Shown here in pieces: positions 1 to 12,899 of a stretch of 64,000 bases of DNA. The notes under the pieces are model-generated. The model was not told the DNA's origin. It saw only the letters and a list, made by a program, of their open reading frames with translations, and made no database searches. The DNA comes from Dermanyssus gallinae (lineage: Eukaryota > Arthropoda > Arachnida > Mesostigmata > Dermanyssidae). The stretch spans positions 1 through 64,000 of the forward strand of contig QVRM01005987.1 of the NCBI GenBank assembly GCA_003439945.1, written 5' to 3'. Numbering within the stretch: position 1 is the stretch's first letter; each line of letters opens with the position of its first letter. Both the position numbers and the translations under genes were made by a program.

Positions 1-887
1 AGCGACGATGTTGATCGTCTTGGTCTTGAACTTGGTCTTCGTGCAGGCAGAAGAAATGAATTGTTGAAGCGGTGGATTGGAAGGAGAAGGCGGGGGGGGG
101 GGGGGGGTGGTGATTTAATCTATTCGTCAGCGATCGGACGATTGATCGACAATTCAGCCAGAGCAACCGAGGCAGGCGATCCAAAGCGGGATAAGCTACG
201 GATATAGATTTGTTGCTGTTGCTTGCGCTGGCTTCTGCTGTTACCACAAAGACAACAACAACACAGCAGCAACAGTGCTGACGAGAACAACAACAACAAC
301 GCTCAATACGGCAACACGGCAACAACAACAACCTATTCAACAAAGATGACAACGAACAGCAACAAGGATGACAACAACACAACATTAATAACAACAGTAA
401 AAGCAACGGTAGCACAGTGACTTCTGTTCGTTCGTCGATTAGGCTGTTCTCGGCGGCTCTCGTAGAAACGTCCTCCCCAACTTCATCCCGTCGTCGTCGT
501 CGTCCATCGTCGTCGTTCATAGGTGCGTCACCGTGCCGTGACTGATACGGGTCGCGCGCCTTCTTGCCCGTTTGCCCCCCTGTGCTCCTCGTCGCGATCC
601 ATCCGATGTACGTGCCCCCGGGGGGGAGGGGGAGCGTTGGACTACCCCCCGCCGCAATCGTGCCAGATGCTGTGGCTTTTTCGAGCACTTGCTACTATAG
701 CTATAGCGCTCGGCTGCAGCCTGGATCGGGTCGTTGATCAAACAACACCGTTGGCTGGCTGTTCATCCACCGCCAGCATCACGGCCGCTGTTGTTGCTGC
801 TGCTGCTGCTGTTGTTGTTGTTTCGTGATGGTCGTCGTCGGAAATAGTTCCGTAAACAAATACATAACACTTGGCCTACACACAGGC

Positions 888-921
<34 letters not shown>

Positions 922-958
922 GCCTCTGCACCTGTCCGTAACAAACGGTATATATAAA

Positions 959-1007
<49 letters not shown>

Positions 1008-1014
1008 TATATAT
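888..1014. repeat. (TA)n composite array
   Basis: Two TA/ATATTT tracts (about 888-922 and 949-1014) separated by a short unique spacer. Confidence 0.9.
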
Positions 1015-2201
1015 TCATGAATACCTCTTAGTACCACTTGGCAGGGATGATCAAAACAGGACATTTCTGGGCTGATTTGCATTAGTGTTTATGTGAGAAC
1101 ATTGCGCCCGTGATTCCCTGTGGTAAAGCGCTAACAGCAAGATGTGGCAGGTAGACACAAATGGCATTACGCGAGACAATGCGTAGAGACCTAACTATGT
1201 TTTGCAATCTCTATGGTCGAGTACAGTTACGAAATTTCTGAAAGTATAACCGTTAGTGAGATTTCGACGTAGTTTTCACCAATTCTTAGTGGCGGTGGCA
1301 CCTACTCGCGTAAATCGTCTTTCTCTCATTTTTTAAAACTATATCTTGGAAAAGGAATGAATCGCACAGTGCCAAGTCAAGTGAATAAGCTGCACTGCTT
1401 CACTAGCTTAGCTCCAGTGCGAGGTGATAAAAACCTCGTGCATTCAGCCCTAAGAGACGCTTTAGGGCCCTTCCTGGTGAGTACAGTGAAAGCTCTTGGT
1501 AGGCATCCTGCAGTACACCGATTGCTCGTCACTGTACCTGCCTTCGTCCAGGTCAACTACCACTTCGCATTTGTTCTGCGACAAACCACGGCGTACCCAT
1601 CGAGCAATGTTTTTACATTGAAATGTCCTGCTTGAGATTTTGCGTACCCTCCATACGCACTCCTGCATACAAGGATAGGAGTACATTTCCAGTGGTCAGC
1701 CAAGTTCGTCAAAACACGCTAATGCACTTAATCCTCGCTAGAAGTTGTACACAATAAATGTACGCAACCCAATGTTTGGCTACGGCTGTTATGCCACCGA
1801 CATGTTTGCCACTTTCTCACGCCGCCGTCTTTGGGAGAGCCGACTTGAATTTTCCACGGAGTATCAAAGCCAAGAGAGCGCTATCCGCCATCGAGCTGGA
1901 TGTTAACTCAGACGTCGCGGCGTGGGAGAATGCGAGCACTTTCTTAGGTCTTCATGCAAATTAATCTAACTGTCGGTCAGTTAGGCAAGGCGTTAGCTCT
2001 GGATTGTACGGTTTCCCCGTGCCGCCGTTCAGGACTCTCGTGAGAACCTGAAAAGAACGACAGTATTTCACATACATGGAAAAGCAAATCACAGAGTCCG
2101 CAGGTCCCACAATGCGGCATAAAAATGTGCTGGCCAATCGCTGGTGTCTAGCTCTAGATAAGGATTGTAGCATGATCACAGTGTGAGGATCCGTAATGAA
2201 C

Positions 2202-2221
2202 TATCTCTCTCTCTCTCTTCT

Positions 2222-2267
<46 letters not shown>
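2202..2267. repeat. (CT)n-(AT)n compound microsatellite
   Basis: A CT run passes directly into AT repeats. Confidence 0.95.
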
Positions 2268-2269
<2 letters not shown>

Positions 2270-2675
2270 GCTTGCGGAGTGAACCAGCGATGCACGGGTA
2301 CTCGTTTTGCCGAGACACAGTTAATACCGGTCAATTAACAACGTTTCAAGAGCTTGCCGAAATAGTACTAGAAGAGAAAAGTTCTTCCGACATCGATATC
2401 AGATTGCCTTGGCCATTCCTACTTTAAAACTTTGTTGCAGGGAACGGAATGACCTAGGAAGGAGCACAACCTGTCGGCATTAAACCAAAAGAAACTTATC
2501 GACAATTACGATGATATGAAGATATCAACAAGTTGTCCATATGGCTTATATAATTAAAAAAAATGTAGTCTAGAAACGCTATTATAATGCCATTGATATA
2601 ATTCATTGTGTGCGATTGTGGCGGCGCTACGAACAAACAGGCACAGGCACATTGGGATTTAGTAGCAAGAAGTTG

Positions 2676-2715
<40 letters not shown>

Positions 2716-3276
2716 ATACCCGAGTTGCAGGGTATACTGATTGGCGCTCGCAGGCCTCTTTCCGCTCCACTCGCTCTCGTTAGCGATCGCTAGATCACCC
2801 TGCTGACAGGAAGTGACTTGACCAGTGAACAGGTAGTATAGCGCGCACGACGACTCAACTATTTGGCAACTATTGCGATAGACCTACGCTGGAACTTAGA
2901 GCACTGGGACGACCGAGATGCTAAGCGTGAAGTTCTCTACCGATAGCGAACGGAACTGCTTCCACCGATAGCGGGCGCCTACGGACATTGACAGGGCTCT
3001 GCCCCAATATTGTCGATGTGCAGGTCGGCGGAAACGACTCCTCGCCGTAGCCAGCAATAGCAAAAAAAAAACAGAGAGCTTCTTGCTGCCACAACTATCG
3101 TCTATCGCGATTCAATGAGGCAGTTATTCAGCTGTATTTTAGAATAAAATTGAAATGTAGTATTAAGTTCCGATTGAAAGCCCAATCGGCAGAACCAATC
3201 CTGTAAGGTCGTACGCGGGTAGAAACTCATGATAAAAACGAATCTCCACCCATCTCACATTTCACCTAACGAGAGC

Positions 3277-3310
<34 letters not shown>

Positions 3311-4581
3311 CACGTCATGTTTATATATTTAACCACGCACATGTAGTTTGTGCTATCCAATCATAGACCGTATGCAGGGCATAGTAATGCAGAAACGAAC
3401 GTGCCAAAGCTAAGACAAATTCTACTTTTGTGTCTCTTAGCTTCGTGGCATCGGGGCCTGAGGTGTAATCTACATTCAGCTTCTTCTTTCGCTTGCATAT
3501 TTCCGTCCTCTCCATAAAAACAAGAAGACGAAAATAATGAGAAAGAGGAAAAGAGATCACGTAGAAGGCAGATATGAACTCGCATGGCTACCCCACCCTG
3601 CAAAGCCTTCATGTCACGTAAAGCAACTACACCGTAGGCAGAAGGGAATGGTTTATTTTTTTGTTCCAAAGGCATGCGACTCTATTCCATGCCCGCAGAG
3701 CGCCAGCACCACCACCACCACTACTACCACTCTGGCCGTTCAGACCACCATGCACCTTCGGACTACTTTCCGCGAATAACATTCGCAAAGCATTCTCAAT
3801 ATTCCGGCAACAGTTAGTGTGGGTGGGGATAAACGACGAGAACGTGCAGTTTGGCCTACATACAGAGACGCAAGGGGTGCATAGCGGCAGGCGGTCGGCG
3901 GTAGTGTATATAATTTTTAATTGGCTAATCGCATCGATTTAGACGTTTGCGTTTGACCCACGCACGTCTAGATGTACGGATGAACTCCGTATGCTCAGTA
4001 TAACAGTATAGTAGAACTTCGTGCCAATCATATCGGATGGTGCTTGTATTGGAAGCTCCTCCAAGTACAGGGCAATGGGCGACGCATCAGGCCAGGACAG
4101 ACCAGAAGCGGTGAGTCATAAAGGCAAGCTATACTTCATCAACGCAGCGAGTCAACATGGATTAGAACCCGTTGCTTCAGCGCATTTATTCGGCGCTGCA
4201 CGGCGAGATCATTGTTTGTCGGCTGCTCAACCTGGCTGGCCAACGACCTTCTCGATGTCGTGCGGAAATTTTCACTTGAGGTCTCATCTGCACGACTCCG
4301 AGACGGTTTGGGAGAGCTGGGTTTGGGGGGGTTTGGGGATGGATCTATCGTGATGGCGCTATCGATTCGAGGGGTCATCCCTCGGCCCGCCGGCTACGCA
4401 GAAAAATGACTGTTCAAATGCGCACAAAAAGCGCAGAGCGGCGATTCGTCTCTCGTAGTCTCGTCACGCGAGAGAGTAGCGAGATCTGCCAGGCAGCAGC
4501 ATTCGCATTACGATCAGTAGTTGAAAGTACTACTACTAGGACCTTTATTGAAAATCAACCGCAAATCAAGCGGCGCAAGCC

Positions 4582-4614
4582 TAGCCTGCAAGGCTACCTA
4601 CACCTTGCAGGCTA
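4582..4614. repeat. Perfect 12-bp inverted repeat
   Basis: TAGCCTGCAAGG (4582-4593) pairs with CCTTGCAGGCTA (4603-4614) across a 9-base loop. Function is unknown. Confidence 0.8.
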
Positions 4615-5385
4615 TTGCTCTCTGCTTATGAACAGGAATGTGATGTGTGTAAGTAGCGCCTCGAGCGTGATGCGTGCTGTGTGCTTTCTGTTTGCATGGG
4701 CTTGGCCAAAAAAGAAATATATATATAGACAGAGAGAGAGAGAGAAGCGCGCGATAGAGTGAGAGATGAGAACTCGACGATGCATGTCTCAGCTCTCGGG
4801 AAGGAATTTTCAGCCTAGCCATGGACCGTTGTGTGAGGTCTTCTCCTCACCCCCCAGTCACTCACCCACGCACCACACATAGGACAAGCTACAACGTGTG
4901 TATGTGTGTATCGACCGACTGCACCCCCGCGACGTCCTCGATCTCTCTCGATGTACGAAACCGCTATACGAAACCGTCTTCGAACCGAATCGGCCATATT
5001 ATCGGCGACTCGGAGATTGCTAGGAGAGCGACGATGACGACGACAACGACGGCTGCCGGAGAATTCCCCTAACAGTCGCTGTCAATCTCTCACCCGTTGC
5101 TCAAATTCCAGCATGATGATAATGATGATGATGACCGTGATGATGATAACGATCATCATCATCACCACCATTATCATCAATAGAGCGAGATGGGGTGGAC
5201 TTCATAGGAACGGCGGGGCTTGGGCCGCTTCGACCCAAGAAAAGTTACAGGAAAAGGAGAAGAAGGAGACGGAGAAGACGACGACGGGAAAACTAGAGTA
5301 TGAAGAGGCTCCTCTCTGCTGCTGCTGCTGCAACCAGCAGCCTTGTGGGTGCAGCTTAAGCCTATTGAATCGATTTAAGATGGAT

Positions 5386-5427
<42 letters not shown>

Positions 5428-6500
5428 GGCTGAATAGTTAACGACAGTAGCAACGCAGAGCGGCAGATTGACAGCCGATTGGGAATAGGAAGAAACGGCA
5501 ACGAGAATGGGGGACGAGAATGGTCGTCGTATTCGGGCAGCTACGGGTCATCATAATGCGAAAAGACAGATCTTTCCTACGCGGAAAATAGCGTTGCTAT
5601 TGCCTGGCCTCTCCACACAGTCGTATGTGTGGTAGATTGCCAACTAGTATTGCTCGATCGATAATGAAGGCCGAGCATAATAGTAGTAGTAGTAGTAGGA
5701 GAGAAGCGACTATATCTAAAGAAGAGAAGCGGCAAGACGAAAACCATCACGCATTGGGATCAGGCAGCAGGCCACAGCAACGGTTGCGGTACGTGCAATT
5801 TCAATTAACGACAATATCAGTCGTTGTCGGACTTGGACGCGGGCGCAGAATAGAGCTAGCTAAAAGTCGTACTCGTAGCAAATCAGTAAAACCGCAACAA
5901 TAACAACGCACGACAAAAAGCAACCAAAATTTACAATTATGTTTATTTCACTCAAATTGAGTATAATATACATTTAAAATGTATCTTCATGAAGCTCTAT
6001 CTTCATTCACTCTTACCGACGAGAGAAGTAGTGCGACGATTTCGGTCCAGCGCTGTGCACTCCACTGCATGAAAAAAAAACAACCAAAATGCAGCATCTG
6101 GAAACAGCAATCAACGCACACGCAGTAGGACGATAGACGTAACAAATTAAACAAAAAAATAGAAAGAAAAACAACCCAAAACGCAACAAAAAGAAGAAAA
6201 ACAGCAACAACGACGACGGCAGCAACAACAACAACAAACAACGACAGCAACAATACAGCAAAACAACAATACCGAACAGCATCAGCAGAGCAACCACGAA
6301 AGTCCTGCCACCATGAATCAATAAAAACAACGACGAACGATGAACATAATGAGCCACTCGGGAATAGTAGACATAACAAAGTATCACATACTGATCCAAT
6401 ATTTCCTCATCTCCTTAATTGCATACAACTAACAACCGGCCAATGAGATTTCTTTCAGTTTATACTTTAGAAATTTAACACGGCAATGATAACAGTATTA

Positions 6501-6501
<1 letters not shown>

Positions 6502-6567
<66 letters not shown>
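6502..6567. repeat. (TA)n array
   Basis: Pure AT repeat of about 33 units. Confidence 0.95.
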
Positions 6568-6570
<3 letters not shown>

Positions 6571-8212
6571 GACAGGACTACTTCATAAAATGCTGTTTCA
6601 CACAGGCGTCTATCGTAGCCGTATTCATTCATTAATTTCATACAGGCATATATCGTAGATACGGCTGTTTCGTGTTGCATCATGATGCCTGAAAGGCATG
6701 AAAGGGAGCTTTGGATTGAACAGAATTCAATTGACTATGTTGCGTGTGTTGGTGAATGCGACACAGTTTCTAGATGTTGCCCACCCTCCGAGAGCCTCGC
6801 CGTTCTCCTGCACGGAGTGGCATCAAGGAGAACGATAAGGCGCTTAGCGCTCCACTGCGGCTCATGAGGTGGCCGATGCGACAACCCAATCTCCGAGGTG
6901 ACCTCCAAAGAACGACCTTCTTCACGCCAAGCCCTCGATTCGTGTTCGAAATTCGTCAGACTGCTTTTGGTCTGCTAGCGGTGTCTTTCGGCGTTCCGTC
7001 GGCTTTTTACCGTTGTCTATGCTGGCGATACGACAAAAGCGAGGAAAAACTTTGGTGACAGAAAGGTGGCAAAATTGCTTTTTCCAATGATTCGCATGAG
7101 TCGCGGACCGTCGTATCGTCCGTCGGGGTCGGCGTCTTCGGTTCCTGTTGATTGTTGTCATCAATTTCTGAATGGAAACTTTTCGATTCCGTCGATCTGG
7201 CCTCGACAGCCGACGAGTTCTGTTGTTTGTCTCAGAACAACGGGAGACAAAAGAAAGCGAAAAAGCGGAAAGAAAACGACGAGGGAAGGTGCGCGAAAGA
7301 GCATGCTGTTTAGGTTGTCCAAGGAGTTCTATAGGTGGTTTGTGTGACGAACGAATAGGCTCTGTAAGATGAGGTGGATAGACAACAGGGAAGCTCAGAG
7401 CAACCATGGAGTGGAGGCGAATCGGATGTGCGCTCGTCAGATAGTCGGTCAGGGAGGAAGGGCGGGAGAGCGAAAGACAATCAAGAAGATATGGAGAGCA
7501 AAAAAGACAGATCAGGATACGAGGGAAAGAAAGCCAAAAAAAGTCTATAGAAAAATCAAGCTCCTAGCGAGAAATTACTACCTTCTCTCACTAGCTCTTC
7601 CCTCCCTCTCACTCCGACCGAGAGAGAGAGAGAGGGGAGATAGAGAGAAAAAGGGTAGAAATAAAATCGATAGCGTAATCAGGCGTGTATCGTGCGATGT
7701 GTCTCAGCCAATAGTGGAAGCCGAGCGTAGCAGCAGCATCGACGTAGACAGAAGCAGCGTCAACAGCAGCAGCGGCGGCAGCGGCAGGCCTGTGAGAAGG
7801 CACAGGGCGACGACCGCGACTACTACAGCAATAACAACAACAAAGACAACAACAAAATCTGAAGCAAGAGGAAGCCACAACAACAACAGCAACAGCAACA
7901 ACAACAACAACAACCAATTGTGAAGCAAGGAGAAGCCGCACCACAACAAAATCCGAAGCAATGGGAAAGATGCAACAACAACAACAACAACAACAACATT
8001 ATCATCAGCATCATCGCCATCGCTATCAATATTAAGAACGAGTAGAGCAGAAGCACCACGTATGCAGCAGCAGCAGCAGCAACAACACCACCGCCAACAA
8101 TAACAGGATCAACAACAACTCTACCGCCAATAACAAAGAAACCAACAACAACATCGTCTTTGGAACATTCGCTTATGCAAGAACAACCACGCACCGGAGG
8201 TAGAAATGATCG

Positions 8213-8214
<2 letters not shown>

Positions 8215-8267
<53 letters not shown>
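8215..8267. repeat. (TA)n array
   Basis: Pure AT repeat of about 26 units. Confidence 0.95.
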
Positions 8268-8270
<3 letters not shown>

Positions 8271-9032
8271 ACATTATAAAATCGACGACAGCCATCTTCG
8301 TCTCGTTCGGAACTCTCCGTGTGTCGTTCTTTCCCAAGCAGAAGCTACTACCACCACCACCACACATGATCACTATACTACATCTACTACGTTTGACACC
8401 GAACGATCGAGTTGCCTAGTCTGTAAAGCGCTCTGCGTTGAAATGAGTATAAAAACATGGTTGCTGTAACTCGTCTGTGTTACGGCACAGTCTTTTTGCT
8501 GCTCCCTCTATGCGAAAATAAGTTGTTTGTTGCGTGTTATTGTTGTTAATGATACTTTGTTGTTGTTATTGCTGCTGCTGCAGCAGCTGTTGTGGTTGTT
8601 GTTGTGGTTCTTTTGTTGTTGTTGTTGTTGTTGTGATTTGATCTCGTCGCATCGCCACGACAACCACAAAACTATTAGCAACAACGTTGCCTTCGGGTTA
8701 TACTAGCGCCAGCATCAGCTGTTGCGCGGCGACAGCACCAGCATCTGCGCACTCCACGGCTTCGCTAGTCTGAGGCGAGTACGGCCGCGTCTAGCTAACG
8801 CTACGGGCCGCGTGGCAGCCGTAGACGGTTAAGGCCGGCTCCAATCGACTCGACAGTGGCAGTGGAATCATTCGTATGGGTGAATGTCTGCGGGTTGGTG
8901 GTCACGCCGTGGTTGTTGTCGCTGATCGCAGGCGTCTATGATCAGTGCTAATAATCAACACATCAGACACAACAACAACAACACCAGAAGCAGCAACAAC
9001 AACCACAACAACATCAAAAGCAACAATAACAA

Positions 9033-9065
<33 letters not shown>

Positions 9066-10296
9066 CAACAACAACAACAGCACGCTTGTCGGACAAAACC
9101 GCCGAGAGTCTGGCGCGATGCCGGACGGGAACTTACGGGGAAGTACAAAATGGTAGAGGAGTAGAAAAGTAGAGAAGCTGTTTCACACCGTCATAGTGCC
9201 GCTGCTGATGAAAGTTGATCTGGTTGGGTTTTATCTGGCCGTGGTTGTTGTTGTTGTTGTTGTTGTTTCTGTCTGCTGATGACGTTCCTATCGATGATGG
9301 TGTTTTTGTTATCCTGAATGAAAACAGCCACTTCAAGAATAACAAGAACGATAACGGCTAAATCGAGTCGATATTTGTTTTATATCTATTTTTATATGCA
9401 TATAACATGCATTATGAACGTTCGTAATCACCGCTGCCGCGACAGCAGATTAGCTTATGTTGTTGTTGTTGTTGAACGAACGAATGCATAAATGAGTGAC
9501 ATTGTTTGGTGAGTGCTTACATGCAGATACACTAGAAAGCATACAGCATCTGTACATAGCACTTTGTCCAATTGGGCGTCATGCTTAGGTCGCGGTGGCA
9601 GCGTGCTCCAAATAATAATAATAATAATTGTAAAAATAAAAATAATATTGTATTTTTTTGCAATATAATATGTATTAAGTTATGCTTTCATAAAACTTTT
9701 AAGTGCTTTCTCCGTGAGAAACATAATAATATTATAATATAATTCCGAACGGTAACATAATGAAGTATTGTATTTTGCATGCACTTATAATTATTATCAC
9801 TACAATACGAATAAAATAATCAATCAAACTCCAAGGAATAAACCCGAAAGAGACGCCATAACATCTACAGAATACATGAGGCGTTATCTTGTCTTGATGC
9901 CATTTGTGCTACTCGTTGTTCTCGTAATTGTCGTTGTCGTCGTCGTTACAGTTGTCCACTGACCCACAACTACAACAAAGACGTCAATAATCATAACAAC
10001 AACACCTATCACAATATCAACAACAATAACAATAAAAATAATAAAAATAGGGGCAACAACAACAACAGTAACAACAACATCAAAGACGACGACAACAACA
10101 ACAACAACAACAACAACAACATTTATATCAACAACAACAACAACCGTCGACTGCTCGATTGATGCTCGACTGACTATCATTGACCATATGTTTCTTGCAG
10201 CCCCTTTGCGAGAGCTTTGGCGCATCGTACCGGCGCCGTACAACAACGGATACGGCTTATCAGCCTATATAACCTACAACAGCCTATATATCAGCC

Positions 10297-10332
10297 TGCG
10301 CTATAGTTGTAGTATCCTACAACTATAGCGCA
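10297..10332. repeat. Perfect 16-bp inverted repeat (hairpin)
   Basis: The arms TGCGCTATAGTTGTAG (10297-10312) and CTACAACTATAGCGCA (10317-10332) pair without mismatch around a TATC loop. The short block CAGCCTATAT is repeated just upstream. Function is unknown. Confidence 0.9.
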
Positions 10333-10960
10333 ACAAAGCAGATAAAGCAGCAAGAGCGCTATTGCGGACGCCGAGTGCATCTTAGTTGGTCGTCGTCGGA
10401 GTTGCGGCTGATCGCTGCCCAATGTCAGTGAGTGAGTGAGTGAGTCAATCAGCCGGTGGTCAATTCGTTGCTGTTCTGTCTAGCTAATGGGTGTCGTCTC
10501 GAAATCTGTCCTCGTCTCCGATTGGAGGTCAAGGATGTCCCAGGGCGGCTGGGCTGGGCTGGGCTGGGCTGCTGATACCAGAAGGTATCATCTCTCTGCA
10601 TCTTTCTGTGCAGTAGCAGCTTTATGCCTAGAGATGCGTTTTGCTGCTTCTACTGTCTCGTTCGAGTACTATTTGTGTCTACTCTATCATCTGTTTGCCA
10701 CTGTTGGCTGCAACGTCCTCCTCGGTTATGATCACGCTTTACGGCCACGAGAGTGCTACTCAATCGAACTCAATCGACCACCACCACAGCATCAATGCTA
10801 TATATAGCCTTGCTGGGGCAATGACGGTGGTGTGAACATTTACGAAATTTGACGTTGAGTTGACGCGGTCGCTGCTGTTGTTGTTGATGATGACTTTGAT
10901 GCATCGACGCTACTATTTCTGTGGCGGCTTCCATCAAGACGGTGGACGATTGTCGGATTG

Positions 10961-11050
10961 ATTTCCCCCCAAGCAGAAGGGGTGGATTTCCCCCCAAGCA
11001 GGGAGGGGGGATTTCCCCCCAAGCAGGGGGGGGGGATTTCCCCCCAACCC
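10961..11050. repeat. 25-bp minisatellite with kappa-B-like motifs
   Basis: Four units begin ATTTCCCCCC at 10961, 10986, 11011 and 11036, an exact 25-bp period. The first three continue with AAGCAG and a G-rich end. The junctions of units 2/3 and 3/4 create GGGGATTTCC at 11007-11016 and 11032-11041, fitting the Rel/NF-kappa-B consensus GGGRNWYYCC. Each unit's C6 and G-run can also pair as a hairpin. Confidence 0.85.
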
Positions 11051-12899
11051 AGACTGACTGTTGGGTTTATTGGCTGCTCCGATTTCTTTTTGTTGTTGTT
11101 ATTGTTGACGTTAGTGCTGCTGTGTTTGTTGTTGTTGATGTTAGTGTTGCTGTGTTTGTTGTTGATTATATTGTTGCTGCTGCTGTCGTTGCTGTGGGCC
11201 GCAGGAACAGCAGTTCAAGCGCAATCCTTAACAACAACAACATCAAAAACAACACCAGCAACAACGAAAGTAGCAGCAGCATAGGCAACCTCAGTGTAGC
11301 GCGAGAATAAAAGTTGGTTCTGTGTTTGAACCAGCTGTTTCTGGTAGACCCGAGCGCGGCGTTTTTGTTGTCTGCTGCCGTTATTGTTGATGTTGTTGTT
11401 GTTGTCTTCGTCGAGGCGGTTTTTTGCTTTGCTTGGCAACGTTACGGACCAACGAACGGAGAAGATGTAATCAGAAAGACAGAGAGCGAGCGAGAGAGAG
11501 AGAGAGAGATAAAACAAAGTAATCGCTATAATAAGAGAGAGAGAATGGACAAAGGAGTCAATATAAAGAGAAAGAGAGAAGGAGGGGAACTCTTGTTGTG
11601 TAGAGATAGACAGAGTAGGAGGCATCTTGTACATAGGCATCCGAAGACCAGAGAGCATTAGGAGGAGATGGAGGAGGAGGCAATCGGACAGACAAACGGA
11701 CGGACGGACGAATGGATGGACGGACGAGCAAGCGTTTGGACTGTTGCTGCTGCTGCTGGTGCTGCTTCTGTTGCTGTTGGTGGTGGTAGAGTGGGTGGGG
11801 AGGTGCGCTAGGGTCATTCAGTTCATCAGAATCAGTCCGTCAGGACTTTCGTCGAGACGCAACAGTTTGCAGCAGTAGAAGTTGTCGTCTGTCAGCAGAG
11901 TAAGCACATCAGTATCAGCAATAACAACAACAACAACAACAGTAGCAATAACAACAACAACAACAGTAGCAATAACAACAACAACAACAACAACACAATA
12001 ACAGAAACGACAGCAATAACAACAATAACAACAACAACAACAACAACAACAATAACAACAGCAATAACAGTAACGCCAGCACTACCATCACCGGCAGACA
12101 CGGCGACCGCCATCGCCACATACACTAGAACCGACGCGCGCCGACGCCGCGACCAACCGCGGCGTCCGTCGCCTGTGACTTTGACTGTGGCGACAGCAGC
12201 GGTCGCAGAAGCAGCGACCACGCTCTGGCGTCAACGGGAGCAGCTGCAGCAGCAGCAGCAGCACCAGAGGCGGCGGCGGCGTTGGTGGTGGTGGTGGTTA
12301 AGGATGACGACGACAATGACGACTACGACGACGACATGCATCATGGCATCATGAAAGAGACATAGAAAAGAGACGGGGAAAGAAGCAGGCAGGCAGGCAG
12401 GCAGGGAGGGAGGGAAGGAGGCAGGGTGAAAGCGAGATATCAGACGAGAGACAGACAAACCTAGCGTGAGCGGGGAAAGAGCGAGCAGAGAAACAGCGTC
12501 GCGCGGCCGGCAAGAGAGAGAGAGAGAGAGAGCGAAAGAGAGATCAGCAAAAGAGCAAGAGGTCGGAGAACAACTGAACTATATAATATGAAGCAGCAGC
12601 GGCGACAACAACAACAACAGCAACAACGACGACGACGACAATGACAACAGCAACAACAACAACAACAACAGTGAAGACAACAATAACAACAACAACAGTG
12701 AAGACAACAATAACAACAACAATGACAGCAACAACGGCTGCGACCACGTTGGTTCGAGCGGCAACGACCGTCTCACATGGCGCCACCTCAACACAGTGAC
12801 TGACACACTGGCTGGTTGGCTGATCACCACCGCCACCACCACCACCAACAGAGCCATCACCATTCTCTCCGACCCGCGGCAGTAGCAGAGCATCAGAGC
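11051..12899. other. Repeat-rich DNA upstream of the leader zone
   Basis: (GTT)n at 11.08-11.2 kb with a 33-bp near-duplicate, GA-rich runs at 11.47-11.58 kb, and (CAA)n at 11.92-12.06 and 12.6-12.73 kb. The last has a two-copy unit containing AACAGTGAAGACAACAATAA. AGGC/GGGA runs lie at 12.39-12.42 kb. No gene recognised. Confidence 0.6.

Larger units (their letters stand above)
1..5000. other. Upstream non-coding DNA
   Basis: (CAA)n-rich to about 420, CGTC-rich to 540 and (TA)n at 0.9-1.0 kb. The sequence to 5 kb is otherwise unique apart from further TA tracts and the 4.58 kb hairpin. Open frames are short and unremarkable (for example 1357-1635 and 1758-1964). No gene recognised. Confidence 0.6.
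5000..10960. other. Upstream repeat-rich DNA
   Basis: Dense (CAA)n/(GTT)n and (GATGAT)n tracts at 5.1, 6.1-6.3, 7.8-8.2, 8.5-8.65, 8.96-9.08 and 9.97-10.14 kb. 7369-7923 (+) and 6922-7407 (-) are long open frames without recognisable domains. A TATAAAA string at 8448-8454 follows unique sequence but has no clear initiator. No gene recognised. Confidence 0.6.

Noticed and set aside
667..828. Signal-peptide-like MLWLFRALATIAIALG frame
   Set aside because: Runs straight into a (GCT/GTT)n Ala/Val run and stops; no downstream exon or donor found.
6922..7407. 161-codon minus frame with a real ATG
   Set aside because: Natural-looking but Arg-rich, no domain recognised, no splice partners; probably chance.
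7369..7923. 184-codon + frame, Arg/Ser/Asn-rich
   Set aside because: Composition follows GA- and CAA-rich simple repeats; no recognisable domain.
10548..10571. GGGCT tandem run as telomere-like repeat
   Set aside because: Only about four units and not the arthropod TTAGG motif.
11215..11817. 200-codon minus frame
   Set aside because: Built from CT-, GTT- and CAA-type repeats; no domain.
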